A DNA stretch of 64,000 bases, from assembly GCF_024622505.1 (NCBI RefSeq), contig NZ_JANKAS010000001.1, positions 1-64,000 on the forward strand. The letters run 5' to 3'. Positions within the stretch are counted from its first letter, which is position 1. Each line of letters starts with the position of its first letter. Of this stretch, positions 42,156 through 51,432 are shown in pieces. The stretch is from Irregularibacter muris. Its GTDB lineage: Bacteria; Bacillota; Clostridia; Eubacteriales; Garciellaceae. The notes under the pieces were generated by a model, which worked only from the letters and a program-made list of their open reading frames with translations, was not told where the DNA came from and ran no database searches. Both the position numbers and the translations under genes were made by a program.

Positions 42156-43748
42156 ATGTTTGATTATATTTTAAAAAATGGTCTAGTAGTAGATGGCACG
42201 AGACAAAAACCTTATATGGCTTCTGTTTGTATTCAAGATGGAAAAGTTGCCGAAATTACAACTGACCCTGATGTTTTAGGTAAAGAGGTAATCAATGTAG
42301 AAGGAAAAATTATTTCTCCTGGATTTATTGACCTTCACACCCATTCAGATGCTTGTCCACTACACTCTGCTGAACCTCAAAGTATGATTCATCAAGGAGT
42401 GACAACAGAGATTACTGGCAACTGTGGTATTTCCCTATTTCCTTCAGACCATTCTAAAAGAGAGGAAATTTTGGATTATTTTGCTCAAGCGGTAGAAGTG
42501 CTTCCAGAGGAGGAATTTAGGGATATTAGCAATATGGATGAATATGTCGCAGCATTTGAAAAAAATAAATTTCCCATAAATATTGGAATGTTGGTTGGCC
42601 ATGGCACTTTAAGGGCTTGGGTAATGGGCTTTGAAGATAGAGAACCTACACGAGAAGAATTGGGAAAAATGAAAAGAGGATTAGAAAAGGAATTGAAAAG
42701 CGGTTGTTATGGAATGTCCCTTGGGCTTATTTACCCTCCTGGAAGCTATGGGAAGACTGAGGAGTTAGTAGAGCTTTCTAAAGTACTTAAGGAAAACAAT
42801 GGTATTTTAACTGTACACATGCGAAATGAAAGCAAATACGTATTTGAGGCTGTAGGGGAGATGATTGAAGTAGCTGAAAAATCAGGAGTTCATCTTCACA
42901 TATCTCATTTAAAGCTTATGGGTACACCCCAATGGCATAAGTCCCAACAACTTCTAGATGCAATTGAAGATGCCCGCCAAAGAGGATGTAGGATTACCTG
43001 TGATCAATATCCCTATCATGCAACATCTACCGGTCTTTCAGCCTTAGTTCCTGGCTGGGCACAGGATGGTGGAAATGCAAAAATGATTGACCGTCTAAAG
43101 ACAAAGGATGCTAGACTTTTAGCAGACATTGCAGCTGAAATGAAAGTCCGTGGGGGTCCAGAGGCAGTAGCAATATCCTCTACCCATAGATATCTTCCTG
43201 AAATTGAGGACAAAAATATTGAGGAAATATCTAAGGAATATAAACTCTCACCGGAAGAAACTGTTGCTGAAATACTCATACAATGTGAGGGACATACAGC
43301 GGCCATTTATTATTCTTTAAATGTAGATGATGTTCTTACAATCATGAAGGATCTGAATATTGCTGTAGGAAGTGATGGCTATAATCTTAGCTATGATATA
43401 AATTATAATCCTCATCCCAGAAGTTTTGGTACCTTTCCAAGGTTTTTAAAAATGGTGAGAGAAAACAATTTAATGCCTTTAGAAGATGCCATATATAAGA
43501 TTACAGGACTTCCTGGAAAAATCTTAAATTTATCCAATAGAGGAACTTTAAAAGTGGGGAATATAGCTGACATTACAGTTTTTGGTGAGAAAGAAGTGGA
43601 AGATACTGCTACCTTTGATAATCCACGAGCAAAACCCCTAGGAATTTATCATGTTTTTGTAGGAGGAGTTCCTGGAATTTTAAATGGTGAACAAACATCC
43701 TCTAAAAATGGTTTAATTCTACAAAAGCAAAACCATATCGAACAATAG
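42156..43748 (+). CDS. N-acyl-D-amino-acid deacylase (D-aminoacylase family)
   Basis: About 530 residues from the ATG at 42156, preceded by GGGAGGTGG. The amidohydrolase metal motif GFIDLHTHSDA is at about 57-67. ITGNCGIS provides the Cys ligand of D-aminoacylases. Later His ligands lie in LTVHMRNES and HLHISHLK, and the catalytic Asp in AVGSDGYN. It hydrolyses N-acyl-D-amino acids or, in related enzymes, dipeptide-like amides. It is followed 50 bp later by a disrupted GntP-type permease. The substrate theme is close to that of the sigma-54 operon upstream, although a separate promoter is needed. Confidence 0.92.
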   Translation: MFDYILKNGLVVDGTRQKPYMASVCIQDGKVAEITTDPDVLGKEVINVEGKIISPGFIDLHTHSDACPLHSAEPQSMIHQGVTTEITGNCGISLFPSDHSKREEILDYFAQAVEVLPEEEFRDISNMDEYVAAFEKNKFPINIGMLVGHGTLRAWVMGFEDREPTREELGKMKRGLEKELKSGCYGMSLGLIYPPGSYGKTEELVELSKVLKENNGILTVHMRNESKYVFEAVGEMIEVAEKSGVHLHISHLKLMGTPQWHKSQQLLDAIEDARQRGCRITCDQYPYHATSTGLSALVPGWAQDGGNAKMIDRLKTKDARLLADIAAEMKVRGGPEAVAISSTHRYLPEIEDKNIEEISKEYKLSPEETVAEILIQCEGHTAAIYYSLNVDDVLTIMKDLNIAVGSDGYNLSYDINYNPHPRSFGTFPRFLKMVRENNLMPLEDAIYKITGLPGKILNLSNRGTLKVGNIADITVFGEKEVEDTATFDNPRAKPLGIYHVFVGGVPGILNGEQTSSKNGLILQKQNHIEQ

Positions 43749-43797
43749 ATATATAACCTTATTACATGAATATTACGAAAAAGGGAGGAATTTTAGA

Positions 43798-45144
43798 ATG
43801 GAAGGATTTGAATTAGGTAGTTGGGCATTGATCTCACAAGCACCTTCGTTGATTGCCCTATTACCCCTATTGGCTTATCTGATTATGGTATTTCGCAACA
43901 AATCTAATCTAGCTGGTCTGATTGTAGGTACCGTCATAGGAGCTATTATAATGGGGCAGGGAATTCCTAGTCTAGCGAATTTGTTTGTTACTTCTTTAGG
44001 GTCTTTTTTAGCTAAGATCGGTATTATTATTATGTTTGGTAGTGGACTAGGCTATTTAATGAATGAAACAAAGGTTACCCACACCATGGTGTATTATATT
44101 GTGAAGAAGATTGGCGTAGATAGTGAAAATAAAGGAATTATGGCTACTATTGTTACTTCCATAATTATCTGTGGTTTATTGGGAACATTAGCTGGAGGAA
44201 ATGCCATTATTGCCCCAGTGATTATTCCCGTTGTAGCCGCAGTAGGACTTTCCCCTAGTAGTACCGCATCTTTACTTAGGGTTGCTGGATAAGTCGGCTT
44301 AATTGTGGGGCCTCTCACTGGTGTGACTCTCACGACCATGGGACTTACAGGGCTTTCTTATGGAAGTTTGATGCTATGGGCAGTTATTCCTTTTAGTATT
44401 GTATGGCTAGGGGCAACTGTTTTGGCGGTGAAAAAAAATCAGAGAAAAACAAAGGGAATAGAGGTCTATGAAATAACAGAGGATATGATAGATATTAACA
44501 AAATGGAGTTGTCTAAAGAGCAAAAGCGTACTACTCTTTTCTTTATTCTTGCATTTATTGCTCTTGTGGCCTTTGGAGTAGCCACTGGACAGGGGACTGA
44601 TTATGCAGTAATCGTTATGTTGATTTTAGCTTTGGTTTTAATTATAAGCAGTAGGATAGAATTAGACACGGCCATTGACACCTTTGTAACCGGTGCTTCT
44701 AAAATGACCAATATGTTCTTTGTATTTCTTTTCTTTGAAGTTATGTTTAGCCTGATGAATATCGGTGGCGGTTTTGATGCACTGGGCAATCTTTTAACTC
44801 AATTGGTAGCAGGAGGAGGAAAGGCCATTGTGGTCATTATTGCTTCCTTTGTAGGAGGATTTGGTATTGAAGCAGCTGCAGTTGCTGAGCTTACCTTGGT
44901 TCACGAAATGTTCATTCATCTTGTTACAGAAGTCGGACTTCCCATGCAGATCTGGGCTACTGCCCTTATTGCAGCTACACGTATTACAGGATCGGTATAC
45001 CCAACGGCAAATATGGCGGGACAATTGGGAATTGCCCGTACTGAAAATATGAAAACTGTATTGAAGATTAGCTGGTTTGGAGCTGCAGCCTTAGTGGTTT
45101 GGGTTATTGTCTGGGCATTTATCGGACCAATGCTTTTAGGATAA
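43798..45144 (+). pseudogene. GntP-type permease split by one in-frame TAA
   Basis: The reading frame is continuous for 449 codons except for TAA at 44290-44292. On both sides the protein is a normal GntP/gluconate-type transporter: LIALLPLLAYLIMVFRNKS, LAGGNAIIAPVIIPVVAAVGLSPSS before the stop, then VGLIVGPLTGVTLTTMG and a full C-terminal half. CAA (Gln) or GAA to TAA by one change would explain it. A ribosome site GGGAGG precedes the start. The missing half could be made only if a GTG/ATG near 44305 restarts translation. It probably supplied the deacylase with substrate. A terminator follows at 45220. Confidence 0.85.
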
Positions 45145-45219
45145 AATGGAAGCAATAAAGAAATAGAAGAAGACGGCTTTTAATATCAAAAATAGAGTAA
45201 AATTTAGATATCTAATAGG

Positions 45220-45252
45220 TAGACACTTCAAAAATTGAGGTGTCTATTTTTA
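45220..45252 (+). terminator. rho-independent terminator
   Basis: TAGACACTTCAA pairs with TTGAGGTGTCTA (one G·T) around AAA, followed by TTTTTAT. It ends the deacylase/permease transcript. The remaining sequence to 45461 holds a T-box-like tract and a candidate ECF promoter. Confidence 0.85.
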
Positions 45253-45398
45253 TACCCAAATTAAATGGATGTGATAATACGAAACTACGCAAGAAGGAAT
45301 TACAAGGTGGAGAAATAATAGGGTGGGACCACAGTTCTTTTGCAATTAAGATACTTTCATAAGATAATTAACTTAAAAAATAAATTCTTATTAATTTT

Positions 45399-45423
45399 GA
45401 AACTTTCAACTTTTCTTATGCGA
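45399..45423 (+). promoter_or_regulatory. candidate ECF-sigma promoter before the sigma-factor gene
   Basis: GAAAC (45399-45403), 17 bp, then CGA (45421-45423) fits the AAC/CGT layout of ECF promoters. It lies about 40 bp before the sigma gene, where an autoregulatory promoter would be. Confidence 0.35.
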
Positions 45424-45461
45424 ATATAAAAGTATAAGGATAAAAAGAGGGCGGTGATGTT

Positions 45462-46025
45462 TTGGATGAGGAAAATAGATTAATAAGCCGTATACAAAGA
45501 ACAGGAAACAGGAGAGCAGCTGATCAACTTATTAGAAAATACTATGATGAAATCTATACTTATGTATACAAACAAATCTCAGACAAGCACACGGCCATGG
45601 ATGTGGTACAGAATATCTTTATATCCATGCTTCAATCCATTTCAACCTATGACAATAGAAAAGCCAGCTTTCGTACTTGGCTGTATCGGATTGGTACAAA
45701 TAAGGTCATAGACTATTTTAGAAAGAATTCTGTTGAAAGGAGGAGAATAGCTGATTTCGGAGAGTACGAGATTCAAGATCAAGTGATGTTCACGATAGAT
45801 ATTGAAAATAAAGAATTATTGCTGAGGCTGCTAGATTATATTAATTCCTTAGACGTAAAGTCACAGCAGGTTTTTAGATTAAAGATATTTGCAGAATACA
45901 CCTTTCCCCAGATTGCTTTGGTTCTATCCTTGCCAGAATCAACGGTAAAATCAAAGTATTACAGGCTATTAAAAAGTATAAGGGAGGAGTTTAAGGATGA
46001 ATATTATGAAACCTACAAATCGTGA
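45462..46025 (+). CDS. ECF-type RNA polymerase sigma factor
   Basis: 187 residues starting at TTG (GGCGGTGAT upstream). Region 2 contains AMDVVQNIFISMLQSI and FRTWLYRIGTNKVIDYFRKN, the -10 recognition helix. Region 4 is PQIALVLSLPESTVKSKYYRLLKSI. There is no region 1 or 3, so it is an extracytoplasmic-function factor. The next gene, a membrane protein, overlaps its end by 29 bp and may be its anti-sigma. An ABC exporter follows on the same strand, which suggests that the factor turns on an envelope-stress or antibiotic-export response. Confidence 0.9.
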   Translation: MDEENRLISRIQRTGNRRAADQLIRKYYDEIYTYVYKQISDKHTAMDVVQNIFISMLQSISTYDNRKASFRTWLYRIGTNKVIDYFRKNSVERRRIADFGEYEIQDQVMFTIDIENKELLLRLLDYINSLDVKSQQVFRLKIFAEYTFPQIALVLSLPESTVKSKYYRLLKSIREEFKDEYYETYKS

Positions 46026-46728
46026 AAAGGAAAAGGCAATAGAAAATATCCTATCCCAAGGATTATCCAAGCCGGATGGACTTTGGGATTTTTGCCACAG
46101 AATATACTGTTCACTTGGATTTAAATTTGTTTTCTTTGATATATCACAAGCAATAATAATGGCATTTACTACAACAATTGGATTTATTCTGCTTTACGTT
46201 TTATCATCACAACAACATATCTACTCAATGCTATTTGCAGTATCACCATTGTTTTTTACCACAGTTGTATTCTTTACGGAATTTGTTGAGAAAAATAATG
46301 CTTTGTATGAACTAAAAATGACCTTTAAATATACTACTCAGCAGGTAATTATCTTTCGAATTTTGTGTTATTCGCTGATAAGTATGATCCTATGCATTTT
46401 CATAAGTATTGGTATGCTAGATAAATATAATTTTCTCAGGATAGCTTCCATTACCCTAAGTGCACTATTGATATGTGCCCTTCTTACCCTATATATTATG
46501 AGACGTTTTAAAGGTCGCTGGATTCATTTTACTTCACTAATGGTATGGGGATCAACTACATTTCTACCAGTTTTGATTCTCGGTGAAAGATGGGAATTAT
46601 TATTATCACAAATCCCTATAGGAATAACCATTATTGCAGCCGTAATAGGGTTTATTTTATATCTGATGGAAATAAAGAAATTAATTAATATGGATAAAAT
46701 GGAGGTTTCATATTATGTTGGCAGTTAA
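45997..46728 (+). CDS. membrane protein linked to the ECF sigma factor
   Basis: 243 residues with six hydrophobic segments (about 48-68, 77-95, 120-145, 150-170, 180-200, 205-225) and a short N-terminal cytoplasmic part of about 45 residues. It overlaps the sigma gene by 29 bp and the ABC ATPase gene by 14 bp, so all three are coupled. The position is that of an anti-sigma factor, but I do not see a zinc-type anti-sigma motif (HxxxCxxC). It could instead be a permease partner of the ABC system. Confidence 0.75.
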   Translation: MNIMKPTNREKEKAIENILSQGLSKPDGLWDFCHRIYCSLGFKFVFFDISQAIIMAFTTTIGFILLYVLSSQQHIYSMLFAVSPLFFTTVVFFTEFVEKNNALYELKMTFKYTTQQVIIFRILCYSLISMILCIFISIGMLDKYNFLRIASITLSALLICALLTLYIMRRFKGRWIHFTSLMVWGSTTFLPVLILGERWELLLSQIPIGITIIAAVIGFILYLMEIKKLINMDKMEVSYYVGS

Positions 46729-47566
46729 TAATGTTACAAAAAAGTACAAAGATTTCATCGCACTTGAGGATATTGACCTTGAATTTGACAATGGAGTATA
46801 TGGTTTGCTTGCCCCCAATGGCGCTGGAAAAACGACTTTGATAAAAATGCTTACTACGCTTCTTTTTCCCACAAAAGGTGAAATCCTTTGGGAAGGTATG
46901 GATATTCGAGCGTTAGATGAGAAATACAGGGATATCATTGGGTACCTACCACAGGAATTTGGATATTATAAGAACCATTCACCACAACAGTTTCTGGGCT
47001 ATCTAGCAGCACTAAAAGGCATTGATCGGCATGATGCAAAGAAAAAAATAACAGAGCTTCTGGAACTAGTTGGATTGAATGATGTTATGAATAAGAAGAT
47101 GCGAAAGTTCTCAGGCGGGATGATTCAGCGTGTGGGTATCGCACAAGCACTATTAAATGACCCAAAGATTCTAATATTAGACGAACCAACAGCAGGTCTT
47201 GATCCAAAGGAAAGGGTTCGATTTAGAAATATGATTTCAGGCTTATCAAAGGACAGAATCGTTATTTTATCCACCCACATTGTTTCTGATATAGAAACCA
47301 TTGCAAATCAAGTAATCTTATTTAAAGACCATAAGCTGTTTTATAATGATTCCCCATCCCATATATGTCGCACTATGGAAGGGAAGATATATGAAACTTG
47401 GGAAATTGAAAAGGTAAATGTGCCTCATGTTCTCTTAACTCAGAGACAGGAGGGGGACAATACCCTTGTTAGATTTGCAGCGGATATAGAATATAATGGT
47501 GAAGCACGTAAAGTAACGCCTACCCTAGAAGATGTTTTTCTATACGTGTATAATGATGGAGTATAA
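46715..47566 (+). CDS. ABC transporter ATP-binding protein
   Basis: 283 residues. Walker A APNGAGKTT is at about 32-40, Q-loop GYLPQEFGYY, signature FSGGMIQRV near 131-139, Walker B ILILDEPTAGL and switch His in STHIVSD. The C-terminal 60 residues resemble exporters of the NodI/CcmA/BcrA type. It starts inside the previous gene and is followed 2 bp later by two membrane subunits, with which it should form an exporter. Substrate unknown; bacitracin- or lantibiotic-type resistance pumps are arranged like this. Confidence 0.93.
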   Translation: MLAVNNVTKKYKDFIALEDIDLEFDNGVYGLLAPNGAGKTTLIKMLTTLLFPTKGEILWEGMDIRALDEKYRDIIGYLPQEFGYYKNHSPQQFLGYLAALKGIDRHDAKKKITELLELVGLNDVMNKKMRKFSGGMIQRVGIAQALLNDPKILILDEPTAGLDPKERVRFRNMISGLSKDRIVILSTHIVSDIETIANQVILFKDHKLFYNDSPSHICRTMEGKIYETWEIEKVNVPHVLLTQRQEGDNTLVRFAADIEYNGEARKVTPTLEDVFLYVYNDGV

Positions 47567-47568
47567 TC

Positions 47569-48729
47569 ATGAGTATTTATAGACTTGAGTTTAAAAAATT
47601 ATATTCATCGGTTGCATTATGGATTTTGATTATACTTTTTCTTATATTTAACATCTTTCTCGTGGTAAGCAGTTTGGGGGGGAACTATACTGGTTTTTTA
47701 GGGGAAGTGTCCCATAAAACAGGATATGTATTAAACGAGCCTTTTCGTAACAAACTTTCCCAAATGCATGTAAGCAATAAGCAATCGAATGATTTAGAGC
47801 AGCTTAAAATGGAGACTTATCAGGTTGAAGATGTATTTGATGACTATGACATAAGAGATGTAGGGGAAAAGTATATAGAAGCTGCAGGTGCACCAGAGAA
47901 ATTTGCAGAAATTATGCGAAGTAAATACGCTGATTTGCAAAAGATTGTAGAGAAAAAGGCAGAGAGTAATGAGTCTATGACGCTTTATTTTGCAGGTGCC
48001 ACTTATGAAATGCACCGACTCATATTTAAAGATCTTATGGGATGGTTGATTGTGGAAGGTGCAATTATATCGGTACTTCTGGTTTTACTTTCATTAGGAT
48101 ATGAAAATAACAATAAGACTGAAGATATCATATATTCAACAAAAATTGGAAGAAGGATCATAAGAGCTAAATCTACTGCTTCCATATCAGCAGGGCTTGG
48201 AACCTACTTGCTTTTATGTATTATTACCTTTGTTATCTATTTTAGTATGAACGATTATAGCGGCATTTGGGGCAGCAGTGTTTCCAGTTTATTTAATTAT
48301 CGATTTGACTTTATTGCTGGGGAAAGGCCCTTCGTTACATGGCATAGCTATAGTGTTTTCACTTATTTTTTTGCATACATAGGGTTGAGTATTGGTCTGA
48401 TTTTTTCCTTTTGCCTTATGGCGTTTGTCATAGGAATGATTATAAAAAACAGCTATATAAGCTTTTTGGTATTCCTAATCATTAACGCAGGAATCGTTGC
48501 TTTGCCGTTTATGATACCGGGCACAACTTTGATGAATCATTATATTAGTTACTATTCCATGCTTTCACCAGTGTGGCTGTGGCTGAAGCGCAGTATTTGG
48601 TTTACAGATGGCGATGTAGATACCCTATGGAAGTATTTTGAGACAGTGGGACTTTGTGCATCGGTACTCATCTTAACAGCCTTTTCTATATTAGCTGCTA
48701 TGAGATTTAGAAGGAGGGATATAATATGA
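47569..48729 (+). CDS. ABC exporter membrane subunit 1
   Basis: 386 residues with one N-terminal helix, a soluble extracellular loop of about 130 residues (about 35-165), then five helices. This is the ABC-2 type permease plan with an enlarged first loop. It begins 2 bp after the ATPase and overlaps the next permease by 4 bp (ATGA). The large outer loop could bind a peptide or lipid. No family-specific motif was recognised. Confidence 0.8.
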   Translation: MSIYRLEFKKLYSSVALWILIILFLIFNIFLVVSSLGGNYTGFLGEVSHKTGYVLNEPFRNKLSQMHVSNKQSNDLEQLKMETYQVEDVFDDYDIRDVGEKYIEAAGAPEKFAEIMRSKYADLQKIVEKKAESNESMTLYFAGATYEMHRLIFKDLMGWLIVEGAIISVLLVLLSLGYENNNKTEDIIYSTKIGRRIIRAKSTASISAGLGTYLLLCIITFVIYFSMNDYSGIWGSSVSSLFNYRFDFIAGERPFVTWHSYSVFTYFFAYIGLSIGLIFSFCLMAFVIGMIIKNSYISFLVFLIINAGIVALPFMIPGTTLMNHYISYYSMLSPVWLWLKRSIWFTDGDVDTLWKYFETVGLCASVLILTAFSILAAMRFRRRDII

Positions 48730-49916
48730 GCGTAATTTTTAATGAGATTAAAAAAATATGGAATATAAGGATTCTTTTAGTGGCTATAATAATTAGTATT
48801 TTATTCTTTAGCCTTTTCCTGATGTGGGATATAACTTACTTCAAAAATGGACATTCAAAAATCGAAGAAATAGAATACGCTATGGAAATGACAAAACGAT
48901 ATGGAACAAAAGTAACTGATGAAGAGTTTTCTGATTTTATAAATGAAAGGAAGAAAACTTTTATATCTGAAGCGGAGGGATATATTAATACATTCCCTAT
49001 TTTTTCTGAAGTAGGGATATACAATTTTGAAGATTTTGAAAAGGTTTATAGTAAAAGTGAACCTAACGAGAGAGAATCAGAAGCTGTGTGGACTTTGCTT
49101 GGAGAAGAAACTGACTTTATACGATTAAAAATACAGGCATTGGATTCATTCGAAGATCGATATTATGGCTATCCTGAATATACATTAGACAAGGCTCTGA
49201 ATTCAGAAGATACACCTAAAACAGAGTTCATTCGTTTACAACAGATAAAAGAAAAAGAAGAATATCGAAATATTATGGATGTATACTCCTTTGAAAATAC
49301 CGTCTCCTATTCAATTTATTTGGCCATTTTGACAATTTTGATAACACTTGTACTGGTTTCACCACTGATTGTTAATGATCGTTCTAGCAATGTTCACTTG
49401 CTGCAATATAGTTCCAAAAATGGAAGACGGATTTTGTTCCAGCAGCTTATTTCTATTATAATCTCCGCATTTATGGTCACCACATTATCTATTTTAATCT
49501 TTGGCGCTATTTATACCATAAATGACACATTTGTTTTCTGGAATAATGGGCTCACCTCATTTCTGAATGTAGTAGTAGATTTTTTCTGGTTTGATTTAAC
49601 TTATGGTCAGTATATTCTGTTTTATATTTTACTGCTTTATATTTTAAACATAGGGTCAGCGGCGATAGCCTTTATGATATCAAGATTCAGTCAGAACCTA
49701 ATAGCATTGATTATGAAACTAATTCCTATATTTGGTGTACTTTGCTTTATCGGTTTTTTAATATTCGACAAAACATTCAGCAATGTAAATATATTATATA
49801 GATTTACTGGAATCAAATGGATGGAGCCAATCGTATGTTTATCTGTACTATTGATTGGACTGGTTTCATCAATATATATATTGCATAGAGAAAAGAGAAT
49901 GAATGTATTAGATTAA
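48726..49916 (+). CDS. ABC exporter membrane subunit 2
   Basis: 396 residues with the same plan as its neighbour: first helix (about 15-35), a charged outer loop of roughly 150 residues, and five or six helices (195-385). The two proteins look like a heterodimeric permease pair. It starts within the stop of subunit 1. The ribosome site is AGGAGGGATATAAT. The operon with the sigma factor appears to end here; the following metallophosphoesterase has its own ribosome site. Confidence 0.8.
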   Translation: MSVIFNEIKKIWNIRILLVAIIISILFFSLFLMWDITYFKNGHSKIEEIEYAMEMTKRYGTKVTDEEFSDFINERKKTFISEAEGYINTFPIFSEVGIYNFEDFEKVYSKSEPNERESEAVWTLLGEETDFIRLKIQALDSFEDRYYGYPEYTLDKALNSEDTPKTEFIRLQQIKEKEEYRNIMDVYSFENTVSYSIYLAILTILITLVLVSPLIVNDRSSNVHLLQYSSKNGRRILFQQLISIIISAFMVTTLSILIFGAIYTINDTFVFWNNGLTSFLNVVVDFFWFDLTYGQYILFYILLLYILNIGSAAIAFMISRFSQNLIALIMKLIPIFGVLCFIGFLIFDKTFSNVNILYRFTGIKWMEPIVCLSVLLIGLVSSIYILHREKRMNVLD

Positions 49917-49969
49917 ATTTTAAATGACATTGTCTAATACTAAACGAGAAACTAAGAAAAGGAGTACTC

Positions 49970-50830
49970 ATGATAAAAAGAAGAAGAGGAAAGAAATTAT
50001 TTATGGTACTTATAATTATAATGTCAATTACATCATTTCTTTATGTTCAACTCAACTGGATATCAGTAACTAAAGAAGACATCTATGTGAATAATTTACC
50101 GTTAGCCTTTAGTGGCTTTAAAATTTTGCAGTTGTGAGACTTACACAGCAAATCATTTGGTAATGATAGTAATATTCTTATTAAAAAAATTAATAATCTT
50201 GAACCAAATATTATTGTAATGACAGGAGATATGAGAACCAACAGTCCTGATGATAATGGCGAAGTGTTGATTACTCTTTTAGAAAACCTTAACGGTGAAT
50301 ATCCTGTGTATTATGTAACAGGTGAGCATGAAGAAGGAAAATATTTTGAGGATGAAAATAAATATATGAACGAAGGAACGAAAGAAGCTTACGAAGATAA
50401 ACTTGAAGAACTTGGAGTTATAGTTCTTAATGACGAAAAAGTGCAATTAAACAATAGAAAAGAATTGATAAACATATATGGACTAAAAGAAGAACTTAGT
50501 GGAAATATTAATATAGATGACAGATTAGGTAAATCTAGTCCACAGGAGGTTAATATTCTATTAGCTCATACACCTGATCATTTCAATGAATATGCAAATT
50601 GAGGAGCGGATGTAGTATTTTCAGGAGATAAGCATGGGGGTGTAATTAGATTACCTTTTGCAGGAGGTCTGATTTTATCTGATGGCACATTTTTTCCCGA
50701 ATACGATGGTGGTTTATATAATAATGATGATTGTACAATGGTTGTTAGTAGAGGACTTGGCAATTATTTTATAAATATAAGGGTTTTTAATAGACCAGAG
50801 ATAGTAGTAACAACATTAAAATATAAATGA
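49970..50830 (+). pseudogene. metallophosphoesterase gene with two in-frame UGA codons
   Basis: The frame from ATG 49970 (AGGAG upstream) runs 287 codons with only two interruptions: TGA at 50135-50137 and TGA at 50600-50602. The first replaces the residue before DLH in the metal motif (normally SDLH); the second replaces the Trp in NWGADVV. One base change explains each (TCA to TGA, TGG to TGA). An N-terminal membrane helix and GD, GEHE and SGDKHGG motifs are still visible, though the last normally reads SGHxHGG. UGA is used as an ordinary stop elsewhere in the window. The gene is therefore most likely decaying. Confidence 0.8.
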
Positions 50831-50989
50831 TATAACGGATATTATCAACGAAACTAGGAAGACTTCAAGGAATTTCTCGTATTTTCTGTAGGAATTTTAA
50901 AAGACTGTAACAAATAAAAAATTTAAAAAGATAGAATACCCATTACAAGAAATCCTGTATTGGGTATTTTAAATTTAAGGAGGGCTAAT

Positions 50990-51196
50990 ATGCCAAGTAA
51001 AGCACAAGTCTATGCGCAGCTTTCTAAGGATACCGCCAAGAGGCTTACAAGTAGCCTTGCAGATTGGACCGGTTTTCTTACTACTATGGGAAGGATGTAT
51101 AAATACGCTTATCATGAGTAGCTCATGATTTATGCACAAAGACCTGATGCAACGGCCTTTATCTGTGGGATATGCAGGAATACCATATTGGATTAA
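50990..51196 (+). pseudogene. N-terminal fragment of an integrative-element (CTn/ICE) protein
   Basis: From ATG 50990 (GGAGGG upstream) the frame reads AKRLTSSLADWTGFLTTMGR, then KYAYHE, TAG, LMIYAQRPDATAF. This is the very characteristic N-terminus of the large DNA-methylase/helicase-like proteins of Firmicute conjugative transposons (KYPYHEQLMIYAQRPDATAC), with CAG changed to TAG. After about 69 codons homology ends. No other element genes or ends are visible nearby. The rest of the gap to 51432 holds no gene I can see. Confidence 0.7.
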
Positions 51197-51432
51197 TGGA
51201 TAATCTTTTTCTCTATTCTTTTTTCACCCATAAATATAGAGGAAAAACTATGCTGAATAATATACTTATTGTTGACTAAGACTTGCTTCATATCTCATAT
51301 GAATGACAGGTCTTTTTTAATTTGATTGATATAAAAAATATATTGAGATAAGGTTAGTTTACAGAACAGGACATGAAAAGCGAGGAATAAAATTTGTACC
51401 TAAGATATGCTTATTAACAAGGAGGCAAGACG

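Noticed and set aside
49970-50830. Selenocysteine reading of the two UGA codons
   Set aside because: No hairpin of SECIS type directly after either UGA, and the replaced residues (Ser and Trp positions) are not Cys in homologues.
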